The notes under the pieces were generated by a model. It had not been told where the DNA came from and made no database searches. It saw only the letters and a program-made list of their open reading frames with translations. The position numbers and the translations under genes are program-made. Positions 1 through 7,491 of a DNA stretch of 32,721 bases are shown in pieces. Position 1 is the first letter of the stretch; every line of letters starts with the position of its first letter. The DNA comes from Flavobacterium sp. (lineage in GTDB: Bacteria > Bacteroidota > Bacteroidia > Flavobacteriales > Flavobacteriaceae), in NCBI RefSeq assembly GCF_017985075.1, contig NZ_JAGNYF010000019.1, positions 1-32,721 on the forward strand, written 5' to 3'.

Positions 1-1157
1 AAAACAACGGAAATAAAAACTTTAGAGAATCGGATTTTGAATTTGATGGAATCATTGAAAGTGAAGGCGTTTTAGAAATGATGCCAGACGGATATGGTTT
101 CTTACGTTCTTCGGATTATAATTATTTGGCCTCTCCGGATGATATTTATTTATCACAATCTCAAGTTCGTTTATTTGGATTGAAAACGGGTGATACTGTA
201 AAAGGTGTGGTTCGTCCTCCAAAAGAAGGAGAGAAATTTTTTCCTTTGGTTCGCGTATCAAAAATTAACGGACACGACCCTCAAGTGATTCGTGACCGAG
301 TTTCTTTTGAACATTTAACACCACTTTTCCCTGAAGAAAGATTTAATTTATCAGGAAAAAACACCTCTATATCTACACGGATTATCGATATGTTCTCGCC
401 AATTGGTAAAGGACAACGTGCTATGATTGTGGCACAACCAAAAACGGGTAAAACGATGTTATTAAAGGATATTGCTAATTCTATTGCGGCGAATCATCCT
501 GAAGTATATTTAATTGTTTTACTAATTGATGAACGTCCTGAAGAAGTTACAGATATGCAACGTAGTGTGCGTGCCGAAGTTATTGCTTCTACGTTTGATG
601 AACCTGCAGACCGTCACGTAAAAGTGGCAAACATTGTCTTAGAAAAAGCAAAACGTTTGGTAGAATGCGGACACGATGTAGTAATTTTATTAGATTCGAT
701 AACACGTTTAGCAAGAGCATACAATACGTGTCAACCTGCATCTGGAAAGGTATTGAGTGGAGGAGTAGATGCCAATGCATTACAAAAACCTAAACGTTTC
801 TTTGGAGCAGCTCGTAATATTGAAAACGGTGGTTCGTTAAGTATTATCGCCACTGCATTAACAGAAACCGGTTCTAAAATGGACGAAGTTATCTTTGAAG
901 AATTTAAAGGAACAGGTAATATGGAATTACAATTGGATAGAAAAATATCTAACAAACGTATTTTCCCAGCTATCGATTTGGTTTCTTCAAGCACGCGTCG
1001 TGACGACTTATTATTAGACAAATCAACGTTACAACATATGTGGATTTTACGAAAATACTTATCGGATATGAATCCAGTGGAAGCAATGGAATTTATCGAA
1101 TCTCGTATCAAACGTACTCAAAACAACGAAGAGTTTTTAATTTCTATGAATGATTAG
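1..1157 (+). CDS. rho: Transcription termination factor Rho (5' end outside window)
   Basis: Rho is the hexameric RNA-dependent ATPase that ends transcription of untranslated RNA. The reading frame is open from base 3, so the N-terminus lies outside the window. The first visible residues are Asn-rich, which fits the low-complexity N-terminal insert of Bacteroidota Rho. The cold-shock-like RNA-binding region follows ([10 protein letters not shown], then [19 protein letters not shown]). The ATPase core shows a P-loop (AQPKTGKT), Walker B ([17 protein letters not shown]) and the R-loop region ([10 protein letters not shown]). The ATG at 78 lies inside the conserved RNA-binding domain and is not the real start. 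The stop is followed directly by a strong hairpin terminator. Identification is secure; only the N-terminal extent is unknown. Confidence 0.97.
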   Translation, partial: NNGNKNFRESDFEFDGIIESEGVLEMMPDGYGFLRSSDYNYLASPDDIYLSQSQVRLFGLKTGDTVKGVVRPPKEGEKFFPLVRVSKINGHDPQVIRDRVSFEHLTPLFPEERFNLSGKNTSISTRIIDMFSPIGKGQRAMIVAQPKTGKTMLLKDIANSIAANHPEVYLIVLLIDERPEEVTDMQRSVRAEVIASTFDEPADRHVKVANIVLEKAKRLVECGHDVVILLDSITRLARAYNTCQPASGKVLSGGVDANALQKPKRFFGAARNIENGGSLSIIATALTETGSKMDEVIFEEFKGTGNMELQLDRKISNKRIFPAIDLVSSSTRRDDLLLDKSTLQHMWILRKYLSDMNPVEAMEFIESRIKRTQNNEEFLISMND

Positions 1158-1177
1158 AAATTGATAACAATACAAAT

Positions 1178-1215
1178 AAAAAAGGCCGATTTTCATAAGA
1201 AAATCGGCTTTTTTT
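1178..1215 (+). terminator. Intrinsic terminator after rho
   Basis: A perfect 10-bp stem (GCCGATTTTC, loop ATAA, GAAAATCGGC at 1185-1208) is flanked by an A-run and followed by seven T's. It lies 20 bp after the rho stop. Its left arm is identical to that of the terminator at 1942-1976 on the other side of the toxin-antitoxin pair. Confidence 0.9.
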
Positions 1216-1252
1216 ACCTTAATTAAATATTTTCTTAATTAATTATTTTATA

Positions 1253-1283
1253 TTACGTATATATTTTTTAATTTTACACGTAA
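1253..1283. promoter_or_regulatory. Candidate promoter/operator of the toxin-antitoxin operon
   Basis: An inverted repeat TTACGT (1253-1258) and ACGTAA (1278-1283) encloses a weak -7 match, TAATTTTA (1269-1276), just upstream of the antitoxin ATG. Ribbon-helix-helix antitoxins usually bind such repeats to repress their own operon. Calling this the binding site is inference, because the arms are only 6 bp long. Confidence 0.35.
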
Positions 1284-1293
1284 ATTAAATTGT

Positions 1294-1536
1294 ATGAACA
1301 CGAAATTAACATTAAATATTGACGATAATGTAATTGAAGAGGCTAAATCGTATGCTAAAAATAATAGTATAAGTCTTTCAAAGCTTATTGAAAATTATCT
1401 TTTATCATTGACTAATAAGAAATCAAAGACAACTAAAGTAAGCCCACTTGTGGAAAGTTTAACCGGTGTTGTATCACTTGAGAATGCGGATTATAAAAAA
1501 GAATATTCTGATTACTTGTCTAAAAAATATTCTTAA
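1294..1536 (+). CDS. DUF6364-family antitoxin (ribbon-helix-helix type)
   Basis: This 80-residue protein opens with a short beta-strand (KLTLNID, residues 4-10) followed by helices (DNVIEEAKSYAKNNS, then SLSKLIENYLLSL). That is the N-terminal ribbon-helix-helix pattern of DUF6364 proteins, which pair with PIN toxins. The C-terminal half (residues 45-80) is charged and probably unfolded until it wraps the toxin. The gene's TAA overlaps the toxin ATG by one base (TAATG), so the two are translationally coupled. The expected role is to neutralise the PIN nuclease and repress the operon. The family assignment comes from the N-terminal pattern and the partner gene; activity is inferred. Confidence 0.82.
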   Translation: MNTKLTLNIDDNVIEEAKSYAKNNSISLSKLIENYLLSLTNKKSKTTKVSPLVESLTGVVSLENADYKKEYSDYLSKKYS

Positions 1537-1943
1537 TGGATAAAATATTAGTTGATACAAATATCGTTTTGGATTTACTTTCCAAACGAGAAGAATTTTA
1601 TAAAGAAGCACAAGAATTATTTACTTTAGCGGATCATAATAAAGTGAAACTTTATATATCTTCTTTAACAATTGCAAACACGCATTATTTATTAGCAAGA
1701 AATCATAAATTAGATGAGGCAAGAAAGATTCTGAAAAAATTTAAAGTTTTAGTGGAAGTTTTACCTATGGATGACAAGATTTTAGAATTAGCGTTAGTTT
1801 CAGATTTTAAAGATTTCGAAGACGCTATTCAATATCACACCGCTTTAGAAAACGAGTTGGATTTGATTTTAACACGAAACAAAAAAGATTTCAAAAAATC
1901 TATTCTTGCTGTATTAACTGCAAAAGAATATTTAAACAAATAA
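1536..1943 (+). CDS. PIN-domain toxin (VapC-like ribonuclease)
   Basis: This 135-residue single-domain PIN protein is predicted to cleave RNA using a cluster of acidic residues that bind Mg2+. It starts with the classic VDTNIVLDLL strand (Asp7, Asn9). It carries the C-terminal acidic motifs FEDAIQ (Glu95, Asp96) and LTRNKKDF (Asp118). The middle acidic position is replaced by the SSLTIANTHYLL segment, as is common in the Bacteroidota branch of the family. It is translated from a start overlapping the antitoxin stop. The length is normal for a VapC toxin and there is no sign of decay. The specific RNA target, often tRNA in VapC toxins, cannot be read from the sequence. Confidence 0.87.
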   Translation: MDKILVDTNIVLDLLSKREEFYKEAQELFTLADHNKVKLYISSLTIANTHYLLARNHKLDEARKILKKFKVLVEVLPMDDKILELALVSDFKDFEDAIQYHTALENELDLILTRNKKDFKKSILAVLTAKEYLNK

Positions 1944-1976
1944 AAAAAGCCGATTTTCTTTAGAAAATCGACTTTT
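1942..1976. terminator. Bidirectional terminator between PIN toxin and valS
   Basis: A hairpin with arms GCCGATTTTC and GAAAATCGAC (1949-1972), loop TTTA, has one mismatch and A/T runs on both sides. It sits between two convergent genes, so it can serve both. It is a near copy of the rho terminator at 1178-1215. Confidence 0.8.
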
Positions 1977-1993
1977 AATTTTATAAAGAAATA

Positions 1994-4651
1994 TTACTTC
2001 AAACCAGCAATACTTTGCTCAATCGTTGCAATTTTTGCCAAAGCATCGGCTTCTTTTTTACGTTCGTTGGCAATAACTTGTTCTGGAGCGCCTGCAACAA
2101 ATTTTTCGTTAGATAATTTACCTTGTACGGATCTTAAGAATCCTTTCGTATAATTTAATTCTTCGGTTAATTTTGCAATTTCAGCTTCTACATCAATATT
2201 TCCAGTAATTGGAATGAAATATTCGTTAGATTTTACTCGGTACGATAAGGCACCGTCTACTTTATCAGTTACATATTTTAAATCAGTAATGTTTCCTAAC
2301 TTCATAATGATTGAATCGAAATAATTCGACGCTTTTTCATTATTTACTACTCGTAATTCAATCACATCTTTAAAAGGAATATTTTTATCTTTTCTAATGG
2401 TTCTTATTCCAGAAATAACATCGGTTGCAAAATCAAAATCAGCAATTAATTTTGAATTTACAGAAGTCATTTTCGGATATTCAGCTACTATTAGCGCTTG
2501 TTCTGGCGTTCTTTCTGTAATGTGTTGCCAAATTTCCTCCGTTAAGAAAGGCATAAATGGGTGTAATAATTTTAAATTATTTTCCAACATTTCAATGGCT
2601 TTATCGAAAGTCGCTTTATCAATCGGTTGTTGATAAGCAGGCTTAATCATTTCTAAGAACCAAGAACAGAAATCGTCCCAAACTAACTTATAGGTTGCCA
2701 TTAAAGCTTCAGACAATCTGTATTTTTCGAAATTATCTTCAATTTCTAATAAGGTTTGTTGCAGTTTTGCTTCGTACCATTCGATTGCTACTTTTGAAGA
2801 TTCTGGTTGTGGAATCGTTTCAGAAACTTCCCAACCTTTAATCAATTTAAATGCATTCCAAATTTTATTGGTAAACGCTTTTCCTTGATTACATAATTCT
2901 TCATCAAATAAAATATCATTTCCTGCAGACGCACTTAATAATAATCCTACACGAACGCCATCGGCTCCAAATTTTTCAATTAAACCAAGTGGTTCAGGAG
3001 AATTCCCTAATGATTTCGACATTTTTCGTCCTTGGCTATCACGAACTAATCCTGTTAAATATACATTTTTAAATGGTTTTGCATCGGCGTATTCGTAACC
3101 TGCAATAATCATACGCGCAACCCAGAAAAATAAAATATCTGGACCTGTAACTAAATCGTTAGTTGGGTAATAGTATTTGAAATTTTCATTTTCTGGATCC
3201 ATAATTCCACCGAAAACAGCCATTGGCCATAACCAAGAGGAGAACCAAGTATCAAGTGCATCAGCATCTTGGCGTAAATCAGAAGCTTTAAGATTTGAAT
3301 TAGAAGTTCTTTCTTGAGCTAATTTTACTGCATCTTCAATGTTTTCCGCTACAACGAAATCTTCTTTTCCATCTCCGTAGAAATAGGCAGGAATTTGTTG
3401 TCCCCACCACAATTGACGAGAAATATTCCAATCGCGAATATTATTTAACCAATGTGCGTAGGTATTATTAAAACGATTAGGATATAATTTTATTTCGTCA
3501 GATTCTAAAACCGCGTGAATAGCAGGTTTTACTAAATCTTCCATTTTAAGAAACCATTGATCAGATAAACGAGGTTCTATAACGCATTTTGTTCTTTCAG
3601 AAGTTCCTACATTGTTAGTGTATTGCTCTACTTTATCTAAAGCATTAATTGAAGTTAATTCTGCTTCAATTTCTGTACGAACTACAAACCTGTCTTTTCC
3701 TTCATAATGCAATCCGAACGAGTTTAAAGTGGCATCTTCATTAAAAATATCTATGATTTCTAAGTGGTGTTTGTCACCTAAAGTTTTATCGTTTACATCG
3801 TGTGCTGGTGTTACTTTTAAACATCCTGTACCGAATTCTAAATCCACATATTCATCTTCAATAATTGGAATCACTTTTCCAGAAATTGGTACAATAACTT
3901 TTTTTCCTTTTAAATTGAAATGTCTTTCATCATTTGGATTGATACAAATGGCAGTATCTCCGAAAATAGTTTCAGGTCGAGTAGTAGCAACTACCAGAAA
4001 TTGGGAATTGGGTGTTGGGTTTTGGGTATTTTCTTCGTCAAGAATTTGATATTTGATATAATATAATTTTCCTTGACGTTCTTCAAAAATTACTTCTTCG
4101 TCAGACAACGTTGTTTTCGCTTCCGGGTCCCAGTTTACCATTCGATACCCTCTGTAAATAAGTCCTTTGTTGTATAAGTCTACAAATGAACGAATTACAG
4201 AAGCAGACATATCTGGATCCATAGTAAATTTAGTTCGGTCCCAATCACAAGAACATCCTAATTGTTTTAATTGTTCTAAAATAGTACCACCGTATTTATC
4301 TGTCCAATCGTATGCGTGTTTTAGGAATTCTTCACGAGTTAAATCTGCTTTATTAATGCCTTCCGATTTTAATTTCGCAACTACTTTTGCTTCGGTAGCT
4401 ATAGAGGCGTGGTCTGTACCAGGCACCCAACACGCGTTGAAACCTTTTAATCGCGCACGACGAATTAATACATCTTGAATGGTATTATTCAACATATGTC
4501 CCATATGTAATACTCCAGTTACATTTGGTGGAGGAATTACAATAGTATAAGGTGTACGATGGTCTGGAGTAGAATGAAAATAGTTGTTTTTCATCCAGTA
4601 GTCGTACCATTTTTGTTCTACGGATTTGGCGTCAAATTGGGCTGGTATCAT
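1994..4651 (-). CDS. valS: Valine--tRNA ligase
   Basis: This cytoplasmic class I synthetase charges tRNA-Val with valine and edits mischarged threonine. The 885 residues match the family length. The HIGH-type motif is HMGHM at residues 49-53 after PPPNVTGVL. The editing domain carries the conserved [11 protein letters not shown], and KMSKS is at 543-547. The C-terminus is a charged coiled coil (about 815-885) typical of ValRS. A roughly 10-residue insert, [10 protein letters not shown] (208-217), sits in a loop just before the ATTRPET strand and is encoded by a 7-bp-periodic repeat (see findings). The ATG gives the standard N-terminus, ending in the [14 protein letters not shown] helix. It converges with the PIN toxin gene. 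Confidence 0.98.
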   Translation of the reverse strand: MIPAQFDAKSVEQKWYDYWMKNNYFHSTPDHRTPYTIVIPPPNVTGVLHMGHMLNNTIQDVLIRRARLKGFNACWVPGTDHASIATEAKVVAKLKSEGINKADLTREEFLKHAYDWTDKYGGTILEQLKQLGCSCDWDRTKFTMDPDMSASVIRSFVDLYNKGLIYRGYRMVNWDPEAKTTLSDEEVIFEERQGKLYYIKYQILDEENTQNPTPNSQFLVVATTRPETIFGDTAICINPNDERHFNLKGKKVIVPISGKVIPIIEDEYVDLEFGTGCLKVTPAHDVNDKTLGDKHHLEIIDIFNEDATLNSFGLHYEGKDRFVVRTEIEAELTSINALDKVEQYTNNVGTSERTKCVIEPRLSDQWFLKMEDLVKPAIHAVLESDEIKLYPNRFNNTYAHWLNNIRDWNISRQLWWGQQIPAYFYGDGKEDFVVAENIEDAVKLAQERTSNSNLKASDLRQDADALDTWFSSWLWPMAVFGGIMDPENENFKYYYPTNDLVTGPDILFFWVARMIIAGYEYADAKPFKNVYLTGLVRDSQGRKMSKSLGNSPEPLGLIEKFGADGVRVGLLLSASAGNDILFDEELCNQGKAFTNKIWNAFKLIKGWEVSETIPQPESSKVAIEWYEAKLQQTLLEIEDNFEKYRLSEALMATYKLVWDDFCSWFLEMIKPAYQQPIDKATFDKAIEMLENNLKLLHPFMPFLTEEIWQHITERTPEQALIVAEYPKMTSVNSKLIADFDFATDVISGIRTIRKDKNIPFKDVIELRVVNNEKASNYFDSIIMKLGNITDLKYVTDKVDGALSYRVKSNEYFIPITGNIDVEAEIAKLTEELNYTKGFLRSVQGKLSNEKFVAGAPEQVIANERKKEADALAKIATIEQSIAGLK
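4003..4026 (+). repeat. Four regularly spaced GGG tracts inside valS
   Basis: GGG occurs at 4003-4005, 4010-4012, 4017-4019 and 4024-4026, with spacers AATT, TGTT and TTTT, giving an exact 7-bp period. This satisfies the standard G-quadruplex pattern. The G-rich strand is the plus strand, opposite the valS mRNA sense. Confidence 0.85.
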
Positions 4652-4710
4652 TTATATTTTGTTAATTGTAAATAATTGCGTCTTTTGGTATACTTTTTGA
4701 AATGTATCTG

Positions 4711-4718
4711 CAAAAGTA
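4711..4718 (-). promoter_or_regulatory. Putative -7 box of valS
   Basis: The minus strand reads TACTTTTG, a full match to TAnnTTTG, about 60 bp before the valS ATG. No clear -33 TTG is seen at the usual distance. Confidence 0.55.
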
Positions 4719-4755
4719 ATTATATAAAACAGAATAAAAAAAATGTATTTACTTT

Positions 4756-4785
4756 TTGTTAGTTAGTTTAAATAACATATTTTTA
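4756..4785 (+). promoter_or_regulatory. Putative promoter of the DUF1573 gene
   Basis: TTTG (4756-4759), 18 bp, then TATTTTTA (4778-4785) matches the -33/-7 layout with one deviation in the last base. The ATG follows 22 bp later after an A-rich, SD-less leader. Confidence 0.5.
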
Positions 4786-4807
4786 CAATTCTCAAATTAA
4801 TATAAAA

Positions 4808-5239
4808 ATGAAGAAATTAGTATTTATTTTAGGTTTAATGGTAACCAGTTTATCAGCTTATGCACAAAGTGGTGCAAAAATTGAATTTAAAGAAGAAACC
4901 ATTAATTATGGCGAGGTATACAAAGGCGTAGATTCAGGAAAACGAACTTTTGAATTTACCAATACAGGCGATATGCCATTGATTATTAAAGATGCGAAAA
5001 GCAGCTGTGGATGTACGGTTCCTACTAAACCAACTGAACCAATTGCTCCAGGAAAAACAGGTGTTATTGAAGTACAATACAATATGAATCCAGGGCCTAT
5101 TAGTAAAACAATTACAGTTGATACTAATGCGGTGAACAAAGAAAACGGAATGGTTGCTTTACGAATTAAAGGAACGGTTTTAGTAAAAGAAGAAAAGAGT
5201 ATTTTAGAAAAAAAATCGGCAGGACCGCTTTCTAAATAA
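4808..5239 (+). CDS. DUF1573 secreted protein
   Basis: This 143-residue protein is exported by a signal peptide (MKKLVFILGLMVTSLSAYAQ, cleavage near residue 20). The rest is one immunoglobulin-like DUF1573 domain. It shows the family landmarks: EETINYGEVYKGVDSGKRTFEFTN, then the KSSCGCTVP motif, and PGKTGVIEVQYN near the end. DUF1573 proteins are abundant in Bacteroidota and act in the periplasm or at the surface, but no biochemical role is established. The Cys-Gly-Cys pair could form a disulfide or bind metal, which is inference. The gene stands alone with its own promoter and a shared downstream terminator. Confidence 0.92.
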   Translation: MKKLVFILGLMVTSLSAYAQSGAKIEFKEETINYGEVYKGVDSGKRTFEFTNTGDMPLIIKDAKSSCGCTVPTKPTEPIAPGKTGVIEVQYNMNPGPISKTITVDTNAVNKENGMVALRIKGTVLVKEEKSILEKKSAGPLSK

Positions 5240-5257
5240 TAAAACATAGTTAAAATG

Positions 5258-5290
5258 AAAAAGCCAGAATAGTAATTATTCTGGCTATTT
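5258..5290. terminator. Bidirectional terminator (DUF1573 / yceI)
   Basis: A 10-bp perfect stem AGCCAGAATA / TATTCTGGCT (5262-5271 and 5277-5286), loop GTAAT, has A-rich and T-rich flanks. It lies between two convergent genes. The CCAGAA/TTCTGG core recurs in two other terminators of the window. Confidence 0.85.
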
Positions 5291-5311
5291 TGTGCATTTA
5301 TAGTTTGATTC

Positions 5312-5881
5312 TTACCAAACTAAGTTTACTTTTAATTCAAATTCGTCACTAATAGTTTTGTCTCCTAAGTCAGTAAAAAATGAACCTGAACCGTATTTGA
5401 TATCATATTTAGTTCTGTCTACTTTTAATGTAGTTGTAGCAGTATTTCCTTTAACTGTAATATCAAAAGTAATTGGTTTTGTAATTCCTTTGATAGTTAA
5501 ATCAGCAGTTACAGTATATAAACCGTTACCTTTTCCACTAATTGTTTTGAAAACTAAGTTAGCCGTTTTATGTTTTTCAACACCAAAAAAGTCTTCCGCT
5601 TTTAAATGTCCGTCTAAACTTTCTTTACCTTGACCTGGTTTTAAATCAGTAGTGTTAATTGTTGTCATGTCAACTGTAAACGTTCCACCTTTTAATACTT
5701 TTCCATCAAATACTAAAGCACCACTTTGTAAACCGATAGTTCCTGTGTGCGAACCTGTTACTTTTTTACCTGTCCAAACGATTCCGCTTTTTGCTGCATC
5801 GATTTTTTTTGTTTGTTGTGCATTAACTGTAAATGATACCAAAGTTACTAATGCAATTGCAATTGTTTTTAAATTTCTCAT
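5312..5881 (-). CDS. YceI-family periplasmic lipid-binding protein
   Basis: This 189-residue protein has a signal peptide (MRNLKTIAIALVTLVSFTVNAQ) and one YceI domain. YceI proteins are lipocalin-like beta-barrels that bind isoprenoid or other amphiphilic ligands in the periplasm. Visible family landmarks are DAAKSGIVWTGKKVTGSHTG at the start of the mature protein, LKAEDFFGVEKHKTA in the centre and VDRTKYDIKYGSG near the end. It is the third gene of a leftward operon, 20 bp after the nitroreductase stop. YceI genes are often tied to redox or acid stress regulation, and placement under a MarR repressor fits that. The ligand is unknown. Confidence 0.94.
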   Translation of the reverse strand: MRNLKTIAIALVTLVSFTVNAQQTKKIDAAKSGIVWTGKKVTGSHTGTIGLQSGALVFDGKVLKGGTFTVDMTTINTTDLKPGQGKESLDGHLKAEDFFGVEKHKTANLVFKTISGKGNGLYTVTADLTIKGITKPITFDITVKGNTATTTLKVDRTKYDIKYGSGSFFTDLGDKTISDEFELKVNLVW

Positions 5882-5901
5882 GTTTGTTAAATATTTAGTT
5901 A

Positions 5902-6534
5902 TTAAATTGTTTCAAATAATTCTGTAATTGGTTTTCTTACTTTTGCATAATGTTGTGTTTCATCTTCATCATGTCTGTAACCAATTGTTGCTACTAATGT
6001 AGCGTGTAATCCTTTTTCTTTAAGGCCTAAAATTTCATTATATTGTTCTGGTAGAAATCCTTCCATTGGCGTAACATCAATTTTTAATTCAGCAGCAGCG
6101 TTTAATAAATTGCCTAATGCTAAATACGCTTGTTTTTGAGCCCAAATAATTTGTTTTTCTGGAGTTAAACTTGCAATGTTTCCAATCATAAATTCAGCAT
6201 AACCTTTTACACTATCAAACGGAATATTTCTTGTTTTTGCCATATTCTCAGCATAACGCGTGATGTATTCTGCATCTACATTGGTTACACTTGCAAATAC
6301 AAATAGGTGAGAAGCTTCTGTAATTTGACTTTGTCCCCAAGAAGCTGGTTGTAATTGTTTTCTAATTTCTTCGTTTTCGATAATTAAAACTTTATACGGT
6401 TGTAAACCATACGAAGAAGAAGATAATTGAATAGCTTCTTTTAAAATTTCTAAATCGGAATTAGAGATTTTTTTATCGCTATTAAATTTTTTGGTAGCGT
6501 AACGCCAATTCTGATTTTCAATAAATGTGCTCAT
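5902..6534 (-). CDS. NAD(P)H-dependent nitroreductase / oxidoreductase (FMN)
   Basis: This 210-residue protein belongs to the NfsB-like nitroreductase family, FMN-dependent homodimers that reduce quinones, nitro compounds and similar electrophiles in the cytoplasm. The FMN-phosphate region RYATKKFN is at residues 12-19. It is followed by the typical SSSSYGLQPYKVLII stretch and later the ALGNLLNAAAELKIDVTPMEGF motif. The ATG lies 2 bp after the marR stop, so the genes are co-transcribed and probably translationally linked. A MarR repressor upstream suggests induction by a small toxic or redox-active compound. The natural substrate cannot be deduced. Confidence 0.94.
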   Translation of the reverse strand: MSTFIENQNWRYATKKFNSDKKISNSDLEILKEAIQLSSSSYGLQPYKVLIIENEEIRKQLQPASWGQSQITEASHLFVFASVTNVDAEYITRYAENMAKTRNIPFDSVKGYAEFMIGNIASLTPEKQIIWAQKQAYLALGNLLNAAAELKIDVTPMEGFLPEQYNEILGLKEKGLHATLVATIGYRHDEDETQHYAKVRKPITELFETI

Positions 6535-6536
6535 AA

Positions 6537-6989
6537 TTAATTTCTGTATTTTTCTAATAAATTATTTAATTGGGTTAACTCTTCTGTTGTTAAATTGCTT
6601 GCTAAATTATTTTCATGTTCAATTACAATTGGGTCTAATTTTTCTAATATAAGAAGTCCTTTTTCTGTAATTGTTATTTCCATTTTTCTTTTGTTTGACG
6701 GACAAATTTTTCGAATTACGAATTCTTTTACAATTAATTTATCAACCAAACGTGTAGTATTGCTATTTTTAGAAATCATACGTTCTTGAATTACCGACAT
6801 GTTAGCTGGTTTTCCTTTCTGACCTCTCAAAATTCGTAACACATTATATTGCTCGCTCGACAAATCAAAAGGTTTTAAAATTTCCAAAAATCGATCAGCA
6901 ACAATACTTCTCGAAAAAGATAAATTCAGAATTACCTTTTTTGCTAAAGATAATTCTACCGTACTTTTTATTTCTTCTTCAATTTTCAT
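6537..6989 (-). CDS. MarR-family transcriptional regulator
   Basis: This 150-residue winged-helix repressor spans nearly the whole protein. The recognition region is SVIQERMISKNSNTTRLVDKL (about 65-85), followed by the wing with the basic KRKMEITITEKG. A single cysteine, Cys96 (RKICPSNKR), lies beside the wing, a plausible redox or electrophile sensor by analogy with one-cysteine MarR proteins. The frame stays open upstream to 7190, but the ATG at 6989 is chosen because the upstream stretch has no homology to MarR proteins and contains the promoter and operators. The gene heads the marR-nitroreductase-yceI operon and probably represses itself. Confidence 0.92.
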   Translation of the reverse strand: MKIEEEIKSTVELSLAKKVILNLSFSRSIVADRFLEILKPFDLSSEQYNVLRILRGQKGKPANMSVIQERMISKNSNTTRLVDKLIVKEFVIRKICPSNKRKMEITITEKGLLILEKLDPIVIEHENNLASNLTTEELTQLNNLLEKYRN

Positions 6990-7000
6990 TTGAAATCTTA

Positions 7001-7014
7001 TTTGTAGATACAAA
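7001..7014. promoter_or_regulatory. MarR operator site 1
   Basis: TTTGTAGATACAAA has perfect 6-bp arms (TTTGTA/TACAAA). It overlaps the marR -7 box by 4 bp and lies 11 bp before the marR start codon. It shares both arms with site 2, centred 32 bp away. Confidence 0.78.
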
Positions 7015-7018
7015 TGTA
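7011..7018 (-). promoter_or_regulatory. Putative -7 box of the marR operon
   Basis: The minus strand reads TACATTTG, an exact TAnnTTTG match, 21 bp upstream of the marR ATG. Operator 1 overlaps its downstream half, so a bound repressor would block the promoter. Confidence 0.7.
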
Positions 7019-7032
7019 ATATAATTATTTTA

Positions 7033-7046
7033 TTTGTATATACAAA
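7033..7046. promoter_or_regulatory. MarR operator site 2
   Basis: TTTGTATATACAAA is a perfect 14-bp palindrome with the same arms as site 1. The centre-to-centre distance of 32 bp is about three helical turns, placing both sites on the same DNA face. It covers the -33 region of the marR promoter. Confidence 0.78.
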
Positions 7047-7143
7047 CGTTATTAATTTTATGTTAAATTTTAAGAATAAATGTAAAATGCAAAATTTAGT
7101 AGTTTGTGATTGAAAATAAATTTTTATATCTAAATTCTTGTTG

Positions 7144-7151
7144 TAAATTTG
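7144..7151 (+). promoter_or_regulatory. Putative -7 box of the rhodanese operon
   Basis: TAAATTTG matches the consensus exactly and ends 17 bp before the rhodanese ATG. No good -33 TTG is seen upstream. Confidence 0.5.
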
Positions 7152-7168
7152 AAGAAAATTAATCGTAC

Positions 7169-7483
7169 ATGAATTTAGATCAAAAAGCATGGTGGGAAGG
7201 TTTTTTAACCACTGAAAATGCCGTTATTTTAGACGTAAGAACAGAAGAAGAAGTGGCGAATGGAATTATTCCTGAAGCTATTAATATTGATATTTATAAA
7301 GGACAAGGTTTTATTTACCAAGTGGAAGAATTAGATAAAGATAAAACATATTTTGTATATTGCTTAGCTGGAGGCAGAAGCGCACAAGCTTGTGGTATTA
7401 TGAAACAATTAGGTTTTGAAAATGTTTACAATCTTGCAGGCGGAATTTCGCAATGGGAAGGTCCTATTGAAAATCAACAATAA
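7169..7483 (+). CDS. Rhodanese-like domain protein
   Basis: This 104-residue single-domain rhodanese is cytoplasmic, with no signal peptide. The catalytic Cys65 sits in the active-site loop CLAGGRS after YFVY. The N-terminal substrate-channel motif is ILDVRTEEEVANGIIPEAINID, and the C-terminal NLAGGISQWEG is typical of the family. Such proteins carry persulfide sulfur from thiosulfate or other donors to acceptors. The gene leads an operon with a Kef-type antiporter (8 bp gap) and a CvfB-like protein. The link between sulfur transfer and ion export is not obvious from sequence. Confidence 0.94.
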   Translation: MNLDQKAWWEGFLTTENAVILDVRTEEEVANGIIPEAINIDIYKGQGFIYQVEELDKDKTYFVYCLAGGRSAQACGIMKQLGFENVYNLAGGISQWEGPIENQQ

Positions 7484-7491
7484 CCCAATAA

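Noticed and set aside
731-1111. 126-codon minus-strand frame inside rho
   Set aside because: It is a shadow of the highly conserved Rho ATPase core and has no independent support.
6990-7190. N-terminal extension of the MarR protein (67 extra residues)
   Set aside because: The extension has no MarR similarity, is rich in Phe, Ile and Lys as expected of translated AT-rich intergenic DNA, and covers the promoter and both operators.
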